Source of the DNA: Chthoniobacterales bacterium
GTDB lineage: Bacteria > Verrucomicrobiota > Verrucomicrobiia > Chthoniobacterales > UBA10450
DNA length: 53,373 bases
Reading direction: 5' to 3'
Assembly (NCBI GenBank): GCA_025934755.1
Contig: JAICWQ010000002.1
Coordinates: 1 to 53,373 of the forward strand
Shown here: piece by piece, positions 26,226-33,989 of the stretch
Layout of the letters: each line of letters starts with the position of its first letter
Position numbering within the stretch: position 1 is the first letter of the stretch
Made by a program: the position numbers and the translations under genes
The notes under the pieces: generated by a model
The model's input: the letters and a program-made list of their open reading frames with translations, nothing else
Databases searched by the model: none
What the model was told of the DNA's origin: nothing

Positions 26226-27395
26226 TTATTCGCCAAACAGGTCGAGATATTTGATGCCCGAACCGGTGTTGAAAATCACGACCTGCTCGCCACGCTCGAT
26301 TTTGCCGGAAGCGCGTAACTTTTTCAGCGCAACAAAACAAGCGGCACCCTCGGGCGCGACAAACAAACCCTCTTGCGATCCTACTTCGCGAACTGCGCGA
26401 ATCATCTCGTCATCATCAACCGCAATCGCGCCTCCTTTTGATTTTCGCAAAATGTCCAGCATGATAAAATCGCCAATCGCTTTCGGAACGCGTAAGCCTG
26501 AGGCTTTGGTATGAGCGTTTGAAAATTCGGCGGCGAACTTCTCACCCGCTTCAAACGCGCGCACGATCGGCGCGCAACCGCTCGCCTGGACCGAAAACAT
26601 GCGTGGCCGTTCCTTTCCAATCCAGCCAAGCTTTTCCATTTCATCGAACGCTTTCCACATGCCGATAAGACCGGTCCCGCCGCCGGTCGGATAAAGAACC
26701 GCATCCGGAAGTTTCCAATCGAGCTGCTGAGCGATTTCCAGGCCGAGGGTTTTCTTGCCTTCAATTCGATACGGTTCCTTCAAGGTCGAAACGTCAAACC
26801 AACCTTCCTTTGCTTTGCGCTTTGCGATTTCTGCCCCGCAATCCGTGATTAGTCCATCAATCAGGGTGACATGGGCGCCGACTTCGCGGCATTCAATGAT
26901 GTTCGCCCGGGGCGTATCGCGCGGCATAAACACGTGCGCTTCGAGGCCGGCGCGCGCTGCGTACGCTGCCATCGCCCCGCCCGCGTTTCCCGCGCTCGGC
27001 ACCGCGAGTTTTTCCGCGCCCAGGTATTTCGCCATCGATACCGCGACGCTCATCCCGCGCGCTTTGAAACTTTGAGTTGGATTGATCGACTCGTCTTTGA
27101 TCCAAAGATCGACGTCCGCGTCGGGGCCACATTTCTTCGACTGAAGCAGGGGCGTGCCTCCCTCACCCAACGAAACCGGCTCGACCTCTTTCGGAAGCGG
27201 CAACAGTTCGCGCCACCGCCAGAGCGATTTGTCGGGCCGATTCAAACTTGAATGCAATTTGCATTCAAGATTACGCACCCTCTCCAGGTCATAAATTGCG
27301 AAAAGCGGTTTGCCGCAAGCGGTGCAAAGATTTTGGAGCCGATTCCACTCGTGCCTCTTCCCACAAGCGGTGCATTCGAGATGAGTCAGAAACAT
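26226..27395 (-). CDS. thrC: Threonine synthase
   Basis: At 389 residues this is the short form with an N-terminal zinc ribbon (CTACGKRHEWNRLQNLCTACGKP). PLP-enzyme motifs follow: SINPTQSFKARGMSVAVS with the Schiff-base Lys, VPSAGNAGGAMAAYAA, YPTGGGTGLIGMWKAF and FVAPEGAA. It converts O-phosphohomoserine to threonine. The gene starts only 5 bp from the CACAGATT repeat (27400-27475) and has only a weak ribosome-binding signal. Other genes of the threonine pathway are not in the window. Confidence 0.93.
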   Translation of the reverse strand: MFLTHLECTACGKRHEWNRLQNLCTACGKPLFAIYDLERVRNLECKLHSSLNRPDKSLWRWRELLPLPKEVEPVSLGEGGTPLLQSKKCGPDADVDLWIKDESINPTQSFKARGMSVAVSMAKYLGAEKLAVPSAGNAGGAMAAYAARAGLEAHVFMPRDTPRANIIECREVGAHVTLIDGLITDCGAEIAKRKAKEGWFDVSTLKEPYRIEGKKTLGLEIAQQLDWKLPDAVLYPTGGGTGLIGMWKAFDEMEKLGWIGKERPRMFSVQASGCAPIVRAFEAGEKFAAEFSNAHTKASGLRVPKAIGDFIMLDILRKSKGGAIAVDDDEMIRAVREVGSQEGLFVAPEGAACFVALKKLRASGKIERGEQVVIFNTGSGIKYLDLFGE

Positions 27396-27399
27396 TTAA

Positions 27400-27475
27400 C
27401 CCACAGATTGCGCACATTTACACAGATTTTCCACTGTTGATCCTATAATCTCCGCAAATCTGTGAAATCTGTGGA
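27400..27475. repeat. Word-like inverted repeat (CACAGATT type) between divergent genes
   Basis: CCCACAGATT...CACAGATTTT (27400-27430) faces AAATCTGTGAAATCTGTGG (27456-27474) as an imperfect inverted repeat. TATAAT occurs at 27444-27449 between the arms. The right arm supplies the GTG start and first codons of the symporter gene, while the left arm abuts the thrC start. It fills the whole divergent region, so both promoters must lie in it. Confidence 0.65.
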
Positions 27476-28778
27476 CGAAATTTCTTCCGATAGAAGGCCG
27501 TGGTATCGGCCGTCGCTGACCACACAGATCATGGCCGGTCTGATCATCGGCGCGCTCATCGGCTGGCTCCGGCCGGATTGGGGCAACAAAGTTTATTTTC
27601 TCCGAGACATTTTCATCAACCTGATTAAGGCGATCATCGCGCCTCTCGTCTTTTCCACCATTGTGGTCGGCATTGCCGGCGCGGGCGCCTTGAAAAAAGT
27701 CGGCCGGATCGGAATCAAAGCGCTCGTGTTCTTTGAGATTGTCACGACGGCAGCGCTTTTCATCGGACTGGCCGTGGTGAATGTTATTAAACCGGGCGCG
27801 GGCGTAATTCTCCAAGCCGGCAACGTCGACATCGCCAAAACGATCGGCCAGGCGCATGCCCAAAGCTTCACCGATGTCGTCGTGCATATTTTTCCATCGA
27901 GCATTCTCGACGCGATGGCCCGTGGCGACGTTTTGCAAATCGTCGCGTTCAGCGTGCTGTTTGCGCTCGCCGTCTCGGCGGTCGGCGAGAAAGGTCAGCC
28001 GATCGTCCGGGCGATGGACAGTTTGGCCCAAATCATGTTCAAGTTCACAAACTACGTCATGACGTTCGCGCCGATTGGAGTCGGCGCCGCGATGGCGCAC
28101 ACGGTTGGGAGCCAGGGACTGGGCGTGCTCATCAATCTGGGCAAACTCATCGGTTGCCTTTATCTCGCGCTGATCATCTTTGTCATTGTCGTTTTTGGAA
28201 TCGTCATCTGGATGGTCCGGGTGCCGGCACGACAATTTTTCCGGGCAGTGCGCGAGCCGGCCGCGCTGGCGTTCGCGACAACGAGCAGCGAATCCGCTTT
28301 GCCGAAAGCGATGCAGGCGATGGAACGGTTTGGCGTTCCACCATCGATCGTCGGTTTCGTTATGCCGACCGGTTACTCCTTCAATCTCACCGGCTCGATC
28401 TTGTATTTGGGAATGGCGTCGGTCTTTGTCGCCCAGGCGGCTGAAACAACGATGGGCTGGCACATGACAATCGGCCAACAAATCACCATGATGTTGACCC
28501 TGATGCTGACTTCGAAAGGAGTGGCCGGCGTCCCGCGAGCCGCCCTCGTGATCTTACTCGGCACACTGAACTCATTTGTGCCGGCAGGACTCGGTCCGAT
28601 CGGTGTGGCAGTGATTTTCGGGGTGGACGAGTTAATGGACATGGGAAGAACTGCGGTGAACGTGGTCGGTAACTGTCTCGCCACCGTGGTAGTCGCGCGC
28701 TGGGAAAAAGAATTCGATGAAAAGCGGGCGCGGGTTTTCGGAACGCCACAGGAAGGGAAGTTGGGCCAGCTGGCATGA
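27462..28778 (+). CDS. Dicarboxylate/amino-acid:cation symporter
   Basis: At 438 residues with about eight hydrophobic segments, this is a DAACS (GltP/DctA-type) carrier. Family marks are FATTSSESALPKAM (helical hairpin 1 tip), GFVMPTGYSFNLTGS (ion/substrate site) and FVPAGLGPIGVAVIFGVDELMDMGRTAVNVVGN (last helices). It imports glutamate, aspartate or C4-dicarboxylates with Na+ or H+. The start is GTG 27462, inside the CACAGATT repeat; GTG 27471 is possible. The N-terminal dozen residues may therefore be repeat-derived. Confidence 0.92.
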   Translation: MKSVDEISSDRRPWYRPSLTTQIMAGLIIGALIGWLRPDWGNKVYFLRDIFINLIKAIIAPLVFSTIVVGIAGAGALKKVGRIGIKALVFFEIVTTAALFIGLAVVNVIKPGAGVILQAGNVDIAKTIGQAHAQSFTDVVVHIFPSSILDAMARGDVLQIVAFSVLFALAVSAVGEKGQPIVRAMDSLAQIMFKFTNYVMTFAPIGVGAAMAHTVGSQGLGVLINLGKLIGCLYLALIIFVIVVFGIVIWMVRVPARQFFRAVREPAALAFATTSSESALPKAMQAMERFGVPPSIVGFVMPTGYSFNLTGSILYLGMASVFVAQAAETTMGWHMTIGQQITMMLTLMLTSKGVAGVPRAALVILLGTLNSFVPAGLGPIGVAVIFGVDELMDMGRTAVNVVGNCLATVVVARWEKEFDEKRARVFGTPQEGKLGQLA

Positions 28779-28817
28779 GCTTCCAGGTGATGTTTACCGG
28801 CAAGATGCCGACGCCAC

Positions 28818-30209
28818 TTAAAACTCGGCGCTGCCTGGCGTTCTCGCGAACGGAATCACGTCGCGAATGTTGGAAACACCGGTAACGAACATGAGCATTC
28901 GCTCGAAGCCAAGCCCGAAACCGGCGTGCGGCACAGTGCCGTAACGGCGAAGATCGAGGTACCATTTGTAATCGGCCGGGTCCATTTTGTGGCGACGCAT
29001 GTTTTCCTGGAGAACGTCGAGCCGTTCTTCGCGCTGACTGCCGCCGACGATTTCACCAATCCCCGGAACCAACAGGTCCATCGCGGTGACCGTTTTGCCG
29101 TCATCGTTCAATCGCATGTAAAACGGCTTGATCTCCTTGGGGAAATTGAAAACGGTGACCGGACACTTGAAATGCTTTTCGGTAAGCCAACGTTCGTGCT
29201 CCGACTGCAGATTCAATCCGTATTCGACCGGAAACTCGAATTTCTCGCCGCTGTTCTTTAAAAGATCGATCGCTTCCGTGTAAGTTGTGCGTTGAAACGG
29301 CCGTTCCAGGACAAAGTCCAGCCGAGCCAACAATTCTTTGTCGACGAATTTAGAAAACAAATCCATTTCGTCCGGACAATTTTCGCGAATGTCGCGAACC
29401 AGATATTTCACAATCTCCTCGGCGAGATCCATGTCGCCGTTCAGATCGCAAAACGCCATTTCCGGCTCGATCATCCAAAATTCGCTGGCGTGACGGGACG
29501 TGTTTGAATTCTCGGCGCGGAAGGTCGGACCGAAGGTATAAACTTTCGATAAGGCGCAGGCGAACGCCTCCGCTTCGAGCTGGCCGCTGACCGTGAGATA
29601 GGTTTGGCGGGCGAAGAAGTCCTTGGCATAATCAATATCATCGCCTTTTCGGGGCGGGTTCTTGAGATCAATCGTCGAAACGCGAAACAGTTCGCCCGCG
29701 CCTTCGCAATCGCTGCCGGTGATGATTGGAGTGTGAACGTAAATAAAGCCGCGTTCCTGAAAAAATTGATGAATCGCGAAAGCGAGCCGGCTTCGCACAC
29801 GAAAGACGGACCCAAAAAGATTTGAGCGCGGCCGAAGATGCGCGATCTCGCGCAGAAATTCAGGGGTGTGCCCCTTTTTCTGGAGCGGATACGAATCGCC
29901 GGCCGGACCGACGATGTCGATTTTGTCGGCGACGAGTTCCCATTTTTGTCCCTTACCCTGCGATGCGACCAGAGCGCCATTCACGCGAAGAGACGCGCCG
30001 GTGGTCAGTTTCTGAATATCGGAATAATTCGGGAGCGAATTGCGCGCGATGACCTGAAGATTTTTCAATGAGGACCCGTCGTTCAGCTCGATGAAGGAAA
30101 AATCTTTTGAGTCACGGCGGGTTCGCACCCAGCCCTGGACCTGGATTGCGTCGCTTGGCGCGGAGGCCTGCAGTGCATTTTTAATCGGAGTTGTTGGAGC
30201 CATCGGCAT
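28818..30209 (-). CDS. asnS: Asparaginyl-tRNA synthetase
   Basis: The protein has 463 residues. An N-terminal OB-fold anticodon domain ([23 protein letters not shown]) precedes a class II core. Motif 2 reads [24 protein letters not shown] and motif 3 reads [30 protein letters not shown]. The [10 protein letters not shown] end is that of AsnRS rather than AspRS. It charges tRNA(Asn) directly. ATG 30209 is chosen; ATG 30203 is possible. The gene is preceded by the CAACG repeat at 30223-30262. Confidence 0.95.
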   Translation of the reverse strand: MPMAPTTPIKNALQASAPSDAIQVQGWVRTRRDSKDFSFIELNDGSSLKNLQVIARNSLPNYSDIQKLTTGASLRVNGALVASQGKGQKWELVADKIDIVGPAGDSYPLQKKGHTPEFLREIAHLRPRSNLFGSVFRVRSRLAFAIHQFFQERGFIYVHTPIITGSDCEGAGELFRVSTIDLKNPPRKGDDIDYAKDFFARQTYLTVSGQLEAEAFACALSKVYTFGPTFRAENSNTSRHASEFWMIEPEMAFCDLNGDMDLAEEIVKYLVRDIRENCPDEMDLFSKFVDKELLARLDFVLERPFQRTTYTEAIDLLKNSGEKFEFPVEYGLNLQSEHERWLTEKHFKCPVTVFNFPKEIKPFYMRLNDDGKTVTAMDLLVPGIGEIVGGSQREERLDVLQENMRRHKMDPADYKWYLDLRRYGTVPHAGFGLGFERMLMFVTGVSNIRDVIPFARTPGSAEF

Positions 30210-30222
30210 GTTGAAACAGGGC

Positions 30223-30262
30223 AACCTTCAACGCTCAACGCCCAACGTTCAACGCCCAACCC
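30223..30262. repeat. Degenerate short tandem repeat (TTCAACGC units)
   Basis: Units such as TTCAACGC, TCAACGCCC, AACGTTCAACGCCC follow one another directly upstream of asnS, close to 8-9 bases each. The words are close to the reverse complement of the TTGAAGGG array at 36575-36630. Confidence 0.5.
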
Positions 30263-30290
30263 TCATTGTTGTTCGCGATAAGATCGAAAC

Positions 30291-31451
30291 CTACATCTTC
30301 AGCGCGTGCCGCAAATGAGGCACGAGACGTTTGCTAAATTCAACCGAGTCGCCCGCGGACAAGTGAGACCACTCGGGGCAGTTGAATCCGGAGAGTTCCG
30401 GAAAATCGGAATAGTAAATCCCGGGCGCTTTCGTCATCTGAAGCAGCGGATTCCAGTTCTGTTGGCGCGGCATAATTTTGTCCTCGAGCTCTTTCAGCCC
30501 GCCGCTGTGCGGAAAACGAACGAACACAATCTTGCCGCCGCGCGCTCGAATTTTTTCGACCGCAGCAGCCACATCGGCAAAACGTTTTTGAATGCCTTCC
30601 TTCATTTTCGCCATAAAGACATCGGGCGGAATGTAACTCGGAGGTGGAGGCGGCGTGAACAGAGGGAGCCAGATTTGTTGGATTCGTTTAGCCAGTTCGC
30701 TTCCGGGTTCAGCGCATTTCTCCCACATCCGGGCGCGACGCTCGCGATCTTCAGTTTCGAAATATGGAGGAAAGGTCGGGGGAACGCGGGCACCGGGCCG
30801 ATTCGGAAGCGGCAACTGATTCAAAAGCCCTTCGAGGCTGAGATCGTCCGGCTTTAAAAAAGCAACCCGCTCCTCCAGCCTGATGCCGAGTTCCTCACTC
30901 ACGCGTTGGGCGGGGGTTTGGCTGTGAAGCCGTTTTACGCTTTTTTCGGCGCGCTCCATCGGAGGACTGCCCGGCGGCGCGAAAAACAACATCGGAACAA
31001 AGCTGCAAATAATTGTGCCGTGAAAGTTTTTATCGTCCGCCAGGTCGGCCAACGCCGGCCAAGCGGTAGAGCCAGGCATCGCCAGTTGGATTGGCCGTTT
31101 GCCCAAACCCTTTTCGAATTCATCAAGATCGACGTCGAACCAGGCCCGCGAATCGCCGATGATCACGATGGATTCAGGCTGCACTTTCCGGCGCGCCTTT
31201 GCCCAAAGATCTTCGTTGTCGTTCAGAGTCGGAGCGTAACCGAGCGAGCGGGCGTACAATTCCCAAAGCGCAGTCGCTGCGACAACGACAATGGTGACGA
31301 CTACGGCAATGCCGCGCCAGGGCGCCGGCGGAATTGGACGCTCGAATTCCAGCGGCGGACCGCCGTGAATCTGCTCTTCCCGCGACGGTCTGCGGAAAAA
31401 CATCCGCGGCAAACGGAGTCGCCGTTTAAAATTGGAAATAAATGAAGGCAT
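30291..31451 (-). CDS. SGNH-like partner of MBOAT acyltransferase
   Basis: This 386-residue protein has an Arg-rich cytoplasmic start, one membrane helix (GIAVVVTIVVVAATALWELYA) and a periplasmic domain beginning SIVIIGDSRAWFDVDL. The GDS motif and the late CPEWSHLSAGDS resemble SGNH/AlgX-like hydrolase folds, here with Ser, Asp and His in place. Such proteins transfer acetyl or other acyl groups to exported polysaccharides. The ATG at 31451 overlaps the end of the MBOAT gene by 26 bp. The upstream extension in the same frame lies wholly inside that gene and is not used. Confidence 0.8.
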   Translation of the reverse strand: MPSFISNFKRRLRLPRMFFRRPSREEQIHGGPPLEFERPIPPAPWRGIAVVVTIVVVAATALWELYARSLGYAPTLNDNEDLWAKARRKVQPESIVIIGDSRAWFDVDLDEFEKGLGKRPIQLAMPGSTAWPALADLADDKNFHGTIICSFVPMLFFAPPGSPPMERAEKSVKRLHSQTPAQRVSEELGIRLEERVAFLKPDDLSLEGLLNQLPLPNRPGARVPPTFPPYFETEDRERRARMWEKCAEPGSELAKRIQQIWLPLFTPPPPPSYIPPDVFMAKMKEGIQKRFADVAAAVEKIRARGGKIVFVRFPHSGGLKELEDKIMPRQQNWNPLLQMTKAPGIYYSDFPELSGFNCPEWSHLSAGDSVEFSKRLVPHLRHALKM

Positions 31452-32847
31452 TACTGGTTCCCTGAGTGAAAATGATCGCGAACGCCATGAAAGATCCAAT
31501 GGCAGTGATCGCCCAAGCCGGCAGACGCATCACCGTTGTCTCGAACGATTCCTCGCGCATCGTCCAGTGCAGGGCAATCACACCGATAGTGACGATCCCG
31601 ATCTGCAAAAGTTCGCGCGTAGTCAAAATCATGTCGCCGGTCGGATGACCGCCGAACATTCCGGTTAACATTCTGCTGGCGATGGTAAAATCGGATGCGC
31701 GGAAAAAGACCCACGCGATACAGACCGCGCCGTAGGTGGCAAAGCCGGCGATTACGCGCGTTAACGGGTGACCGGCCCACGTTTTGTCCTCGAAGAAAAT
31801 CCGAAGCACTCGTTCGATTACCAAATAAGAGCCGTGCAATAAGCCCCAAACCACAAACGTCCAGGCCGCGCCGTGCCAGAGACCGCCCAGAAACATGACG
31901 ATGACCAGATTGAGCGCCATGCGAAAAGGGCGGACCTGGTTCCCGCCCAGCGGAATGTAAAGGTAGTCGCGCAAAAACGTGGAAAGCGAAATGTGCCAGC
32001 GGCGCCAGAAATCCGAGAACCCGATCGCCGCGTAGGGAAATCGGAAGTTGTCCTTGAGATGAAAACCCAAGGTCAGGGCGGCGCCGATGGCGCAGATCGA
32101 GTAACCGGCAAAATCGAAAAATATTTGGCCGGCAAATGCGAGCACACCCGCCCACGAGTCGAGGGCGACCAGCGGGCCGGGATAACCAAAGATCCGATCG
32201 GCCGGACCCGAAAGCAGAGTATCGGCGAGGACAATCTTCTCGAACAAACCGAGCGTCATCAGCGCCAATCCCCACAGAAATTGGTTAGGCTTGAGCCGCG
32301 GCGGATGTTGAAGTTGCGGAAGAAAATCACCGGCCCGGACGATCGGGCCGGCCACCAGCTGCGGGAAAAATGAAACGGCGAGGACAAAGTCCCGCAACGA
32401 GCGGGTTGGCTGGAGCACGCCGCGATAAATATCGAGGGTGTACGAAAGCGAATGAAAGGTGTAAAAGGAAATTCCGACCGGGAGCAGAATGTCGAGATGC
32501 GGCGGTTGATAAATGATCCCGAGACGCGCGAGCAGCCATTGGAAATTCTGGAGCAGAAAATTCCCGTACTTGAAAAAGCCGAGCATGCTCAAGTTCATAC
32601 AAACGCTCGCGACCAACCAGCGTTTCTTGGCCGAATGAGTTTGGGATTTTCCAATTTGTCGCCCGAGCCAGAAATCCATTGCGGTAGTCGTGAAAAGCAA
32701 GGCCGCGAACGGCGGATTCCACGCGCCGTAAAAAATGTAACTGGCGACGACCAGGATATTTTTCCGCAGTTGCCAGCCGGCCACGCTCCAATAAAGGGCC
32801 ACCACGACGACGAAAAAAACGACGAAGGTGAGCGAATTAAAAAGCAT
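31426..32847 (-). CDS. MBOAT family O-acyltransferase (AlgI-like)
   Basis: This 473-residue polytopic protein is an AlgI/DltB-type acyltransferase. It has LPVGISFYTFHSLSYTLDIYRG, FFPQLVAGPIVRAGDFLPQL, FWRRWHISLSTFLRDYLYIPLGG with an invariant region His, and FLGGLWHGAAWTFVVWGLLHG with the catalytic His. It moves acyl groups across the inner membrane to a polysaccharide or lipid. The overlapping downstream gene encodes an SGNH-like periplasmic partner, as in alginate or cell-wall acetylation systems. Whether the substrate is the polymer made by the synthase at 5436-8819 cannot be told. Confidence 0.93.
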   Translation of the reverse strand: MLFNSLTFVVFFVVVVALYWSVAGWQLRKNILVVASYIFYGAWNPPFAALLFTTTAMDFWLGRQIGKSQTHSAKKRWLVASVCMNLSMLGFFKYGNFLLQNFQWLLARLGIIYQPPHLDILLPVGISFYTFHSLSYTLDIYRGVLQPTRSLRDFVLAVSFFPQLVAGPIVRAGDFLPQLQHPPRLKPNQFLWGLALMTLGLFEKIVLADTLLSGPADRIFGYPGPLVALDSWAGVLAFAGQIFFDFAGYSICAIGAALTLGFHLKDNFRFPYAAIGFSDFWRRWHISLSTFLRDYLYIPLGGNQVRPFRMALNLVIVMFLGGLWHGAAWTFVVWGLLHGSYLVIERVLRIFFEDKTWAGHPLTRVIAGFATYGAVCIAWVFFRASDFTIASRMLTGMFGGHPTGDMILTTRELLQIGIVTIGVIALHWTMREESFETTVMRLPAWAITAIGSFMAFAIIFTQGTSNAFIYFQF

Positions 32848-32966
32848 GGCAGGAGTGTTTAATTACGCTGCCGATAACAGCTGCGTGTTCACGCCAGCCA
32901 TACCGACGGAGACGTTTTAGAGGTTGCATCACGGTTCGACAAGTAAGACATGGCAATATTTAGCTT

Positions 32967-33014
32967 TCCCTCACCTGCCGCTTCGCGGCTTCCTCGCCCC
33001 CGGGGGAGAGGAGA
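32967..33014. repeat. Intergenic copy of the glycerate-kinase palindromic repeat
   Basis: It shares TCACCTGCCGCTTCGCG and CTTCCTC.CCC..GGGAGAGGA with 9466-9530. The core is a less perfect palindrome (CCTCGCCCC / GGGGGAGAGG). Confidence 0.7.
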
Positions 33015-33045
33015 AGAAGGCGCCATCGACACTTTGAACGGGTAA

Positions 33046-33190
33046 ACACCGCACATCGAGCTTTGGGAGAGTTAAGCGCATGCATTCCCATTATTGAGAG
33101 ATAAACAGCGCACATTCACGTTTTGGAGACAGGGAAGAGCGCGCATTCGCATTTGGGGGACCGGGGGCGAGAGCGCGCGCTCACGTTTTT
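33046..33190. repeat. Degenerate ~31-bp tandem repeat, about five units
   Basis: Units begin near 33048, 33075, 33107, 33138 and 33172. The best pair (33107 and 33138) share AGCGC(A/G)CATTC(A/G)C(G/A)TTT at a spacing of 31 bases. Outer units are more diverged. It is not a CRISPR: the copies are too unlike one another and have no unique spacers. Confidence 0.6.
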
Positions 33191-33233
33191 CTCCCTCCCT
33201 TAGGGAGAGGATTAAGGGGAGGGCAAGGCTCAC
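33191..33233. repeat. Remnant of the palindromic repeat
   Basis: CTCCCTCCCTTAGGGAGAGG then ATTAAGGGGAGGG matches the CTCTCCCTGAGGGAGAGGATTGAGG core of the glycerate-kinase copy, without the GCCGCTTCGCG part. Confidence 0.5.
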
Positions 33234-33352
33234 CGTGAATTTGTGAGAGCAATTTTCTATTCGCCCTCCGCACTCGCCAAGACTTGTCCTTGGCCGGACT
33301 TCAGCGTCCAGTTTGCCTGACAGACGTAACCTAAATCGAAGAGCTGGATGTA

Positions 33353-33949
33353 ATGAAACCCTCTTTTCTATTCGCGCCGGGTGCCGGCGCGCCAGCGTCG
33401 CATCCCTGGATGCAACGCTGGATGAAGCGCTTGCGTGAAATCGGTGACGTTGAAACGTTCGATTATGATTATATGCGCGAAGGCCGAAAGCGACCTGATC
33501 GTTTGCCGCAACTAATCCAAGCGCACCGGGCCGCGCTGGCCGCCACACGCCAGAGGTTTTCCGGACCGATATTCCTCATCGGCAAAAGCATGGGCGGGCG
33601 AATTGGTTGCCATGTCGCCCTCGAAGACAAAGTAAGCGGATTGATTTGTCTCGGCTATCCGCTCTGCGCCATGGGCGACCAGACAAAATTACGCGATCAA
33701 GTCCTGCGAGATTTGCGGACGCCGATTCTTTTCGTCCAAGGCACACGCGATCCGCTTTGCCCGCTCAATTTGCTCGAATCCGTTCGCGCCAAAATGACGG
33801 CACCGAATTATTTGTACGTTGTGGACGGCGGCGATCACTCGCTGGGCGTTCGTAAAAAAGATCTCGGAAAGGAAACGCAGGAAGATGTCGACCGAAAAAC
33901 TCTGAGGGCAATCACGGATTTCGCGAACGGCGTTGATGCGGCCCAATAG
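33353..33949 (+). CDS. Alpha/beta hydrolase (KANL3/Tex30-like)
   Basis: This 198-residue protein has the small alpha/beta-hydrolase core of the Tex30/KANL3-like group: FLFAPGAGAPASHPWMQRW at the start, nucleophile elbow IGKSMGGRIG (Ser about residue 83), acid-bearing LFVQGTRDPLCP and catalytic His in VDGGDHSL. The substrate is unknown. It stands alone, convergent with speA, with a stem-loop repeat between them. Confidence 0.85.
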   Translation: MKPSFLFAPGAGAPASHPWMQRWMKRLREIGDVETFDYDYMREGRKRPDRLPQLIQAHRAALAATRQRFSGPIFLIGKSMGGRIGCHVALEDKVSGLICLGYPLCAMGDQTKLRDQVLRDLRTPILFVQGTRDPLCPLNLLESVRAKMTAPNYLYVVDGGDHSLGVRKKDLGKETQEDVDRKTLRAITDFANGVDAAQ

Positions 33950-33956
33950 TAAGAGA

Positions 33957-33979
33957 TCTCTCGAGGCCGCTCGAGATGA
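33957..33979. terminator. Stem-loop repeat between convergent genes
   Basis: TCTCGAG / CTCGAGA form 7-bp arms around GCCG, followed by TGACAAATT. It lies 8 bp after the hydrolase stop and about 10 bp after the speA end, so it could stop transcription from both sides. The surrounding word (GAGATCTCTCGAGGCCGCTC) has the look of a dispersed repeat. Confidence 0.5.
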
Positions 33980-33989
33980 CAAATTGGGT

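Larger units (their letters stand above)
32848..33352. other. 505-bp intergenic region built of repeats
   Basis: No convincing gene is present. The region holds the promoter side of the MBOAT gene (32848-32960), a copy of the palindromic repeat also found in glycerate kinase (32967-33014), a degenerate ~31-bp tandem array (33046-33190), a remnant of the palindromic repeat (33191-33233) and the upstream region of the hydrolase gene at 33353. Confidence 0.7.

Noticed and set aside
27396-28481. 361-codon open frame antisense to the symporter gene
   Set aside because: It has a His/Arg/Asp-rich shadow composition and no start signal, and the symporter on the other strand has all family motifs.
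33046-33190. Tandem array as CRISPR
   Set aside because: Units are diverged and contiguous, with no unique spacers and no cas genes in the window.
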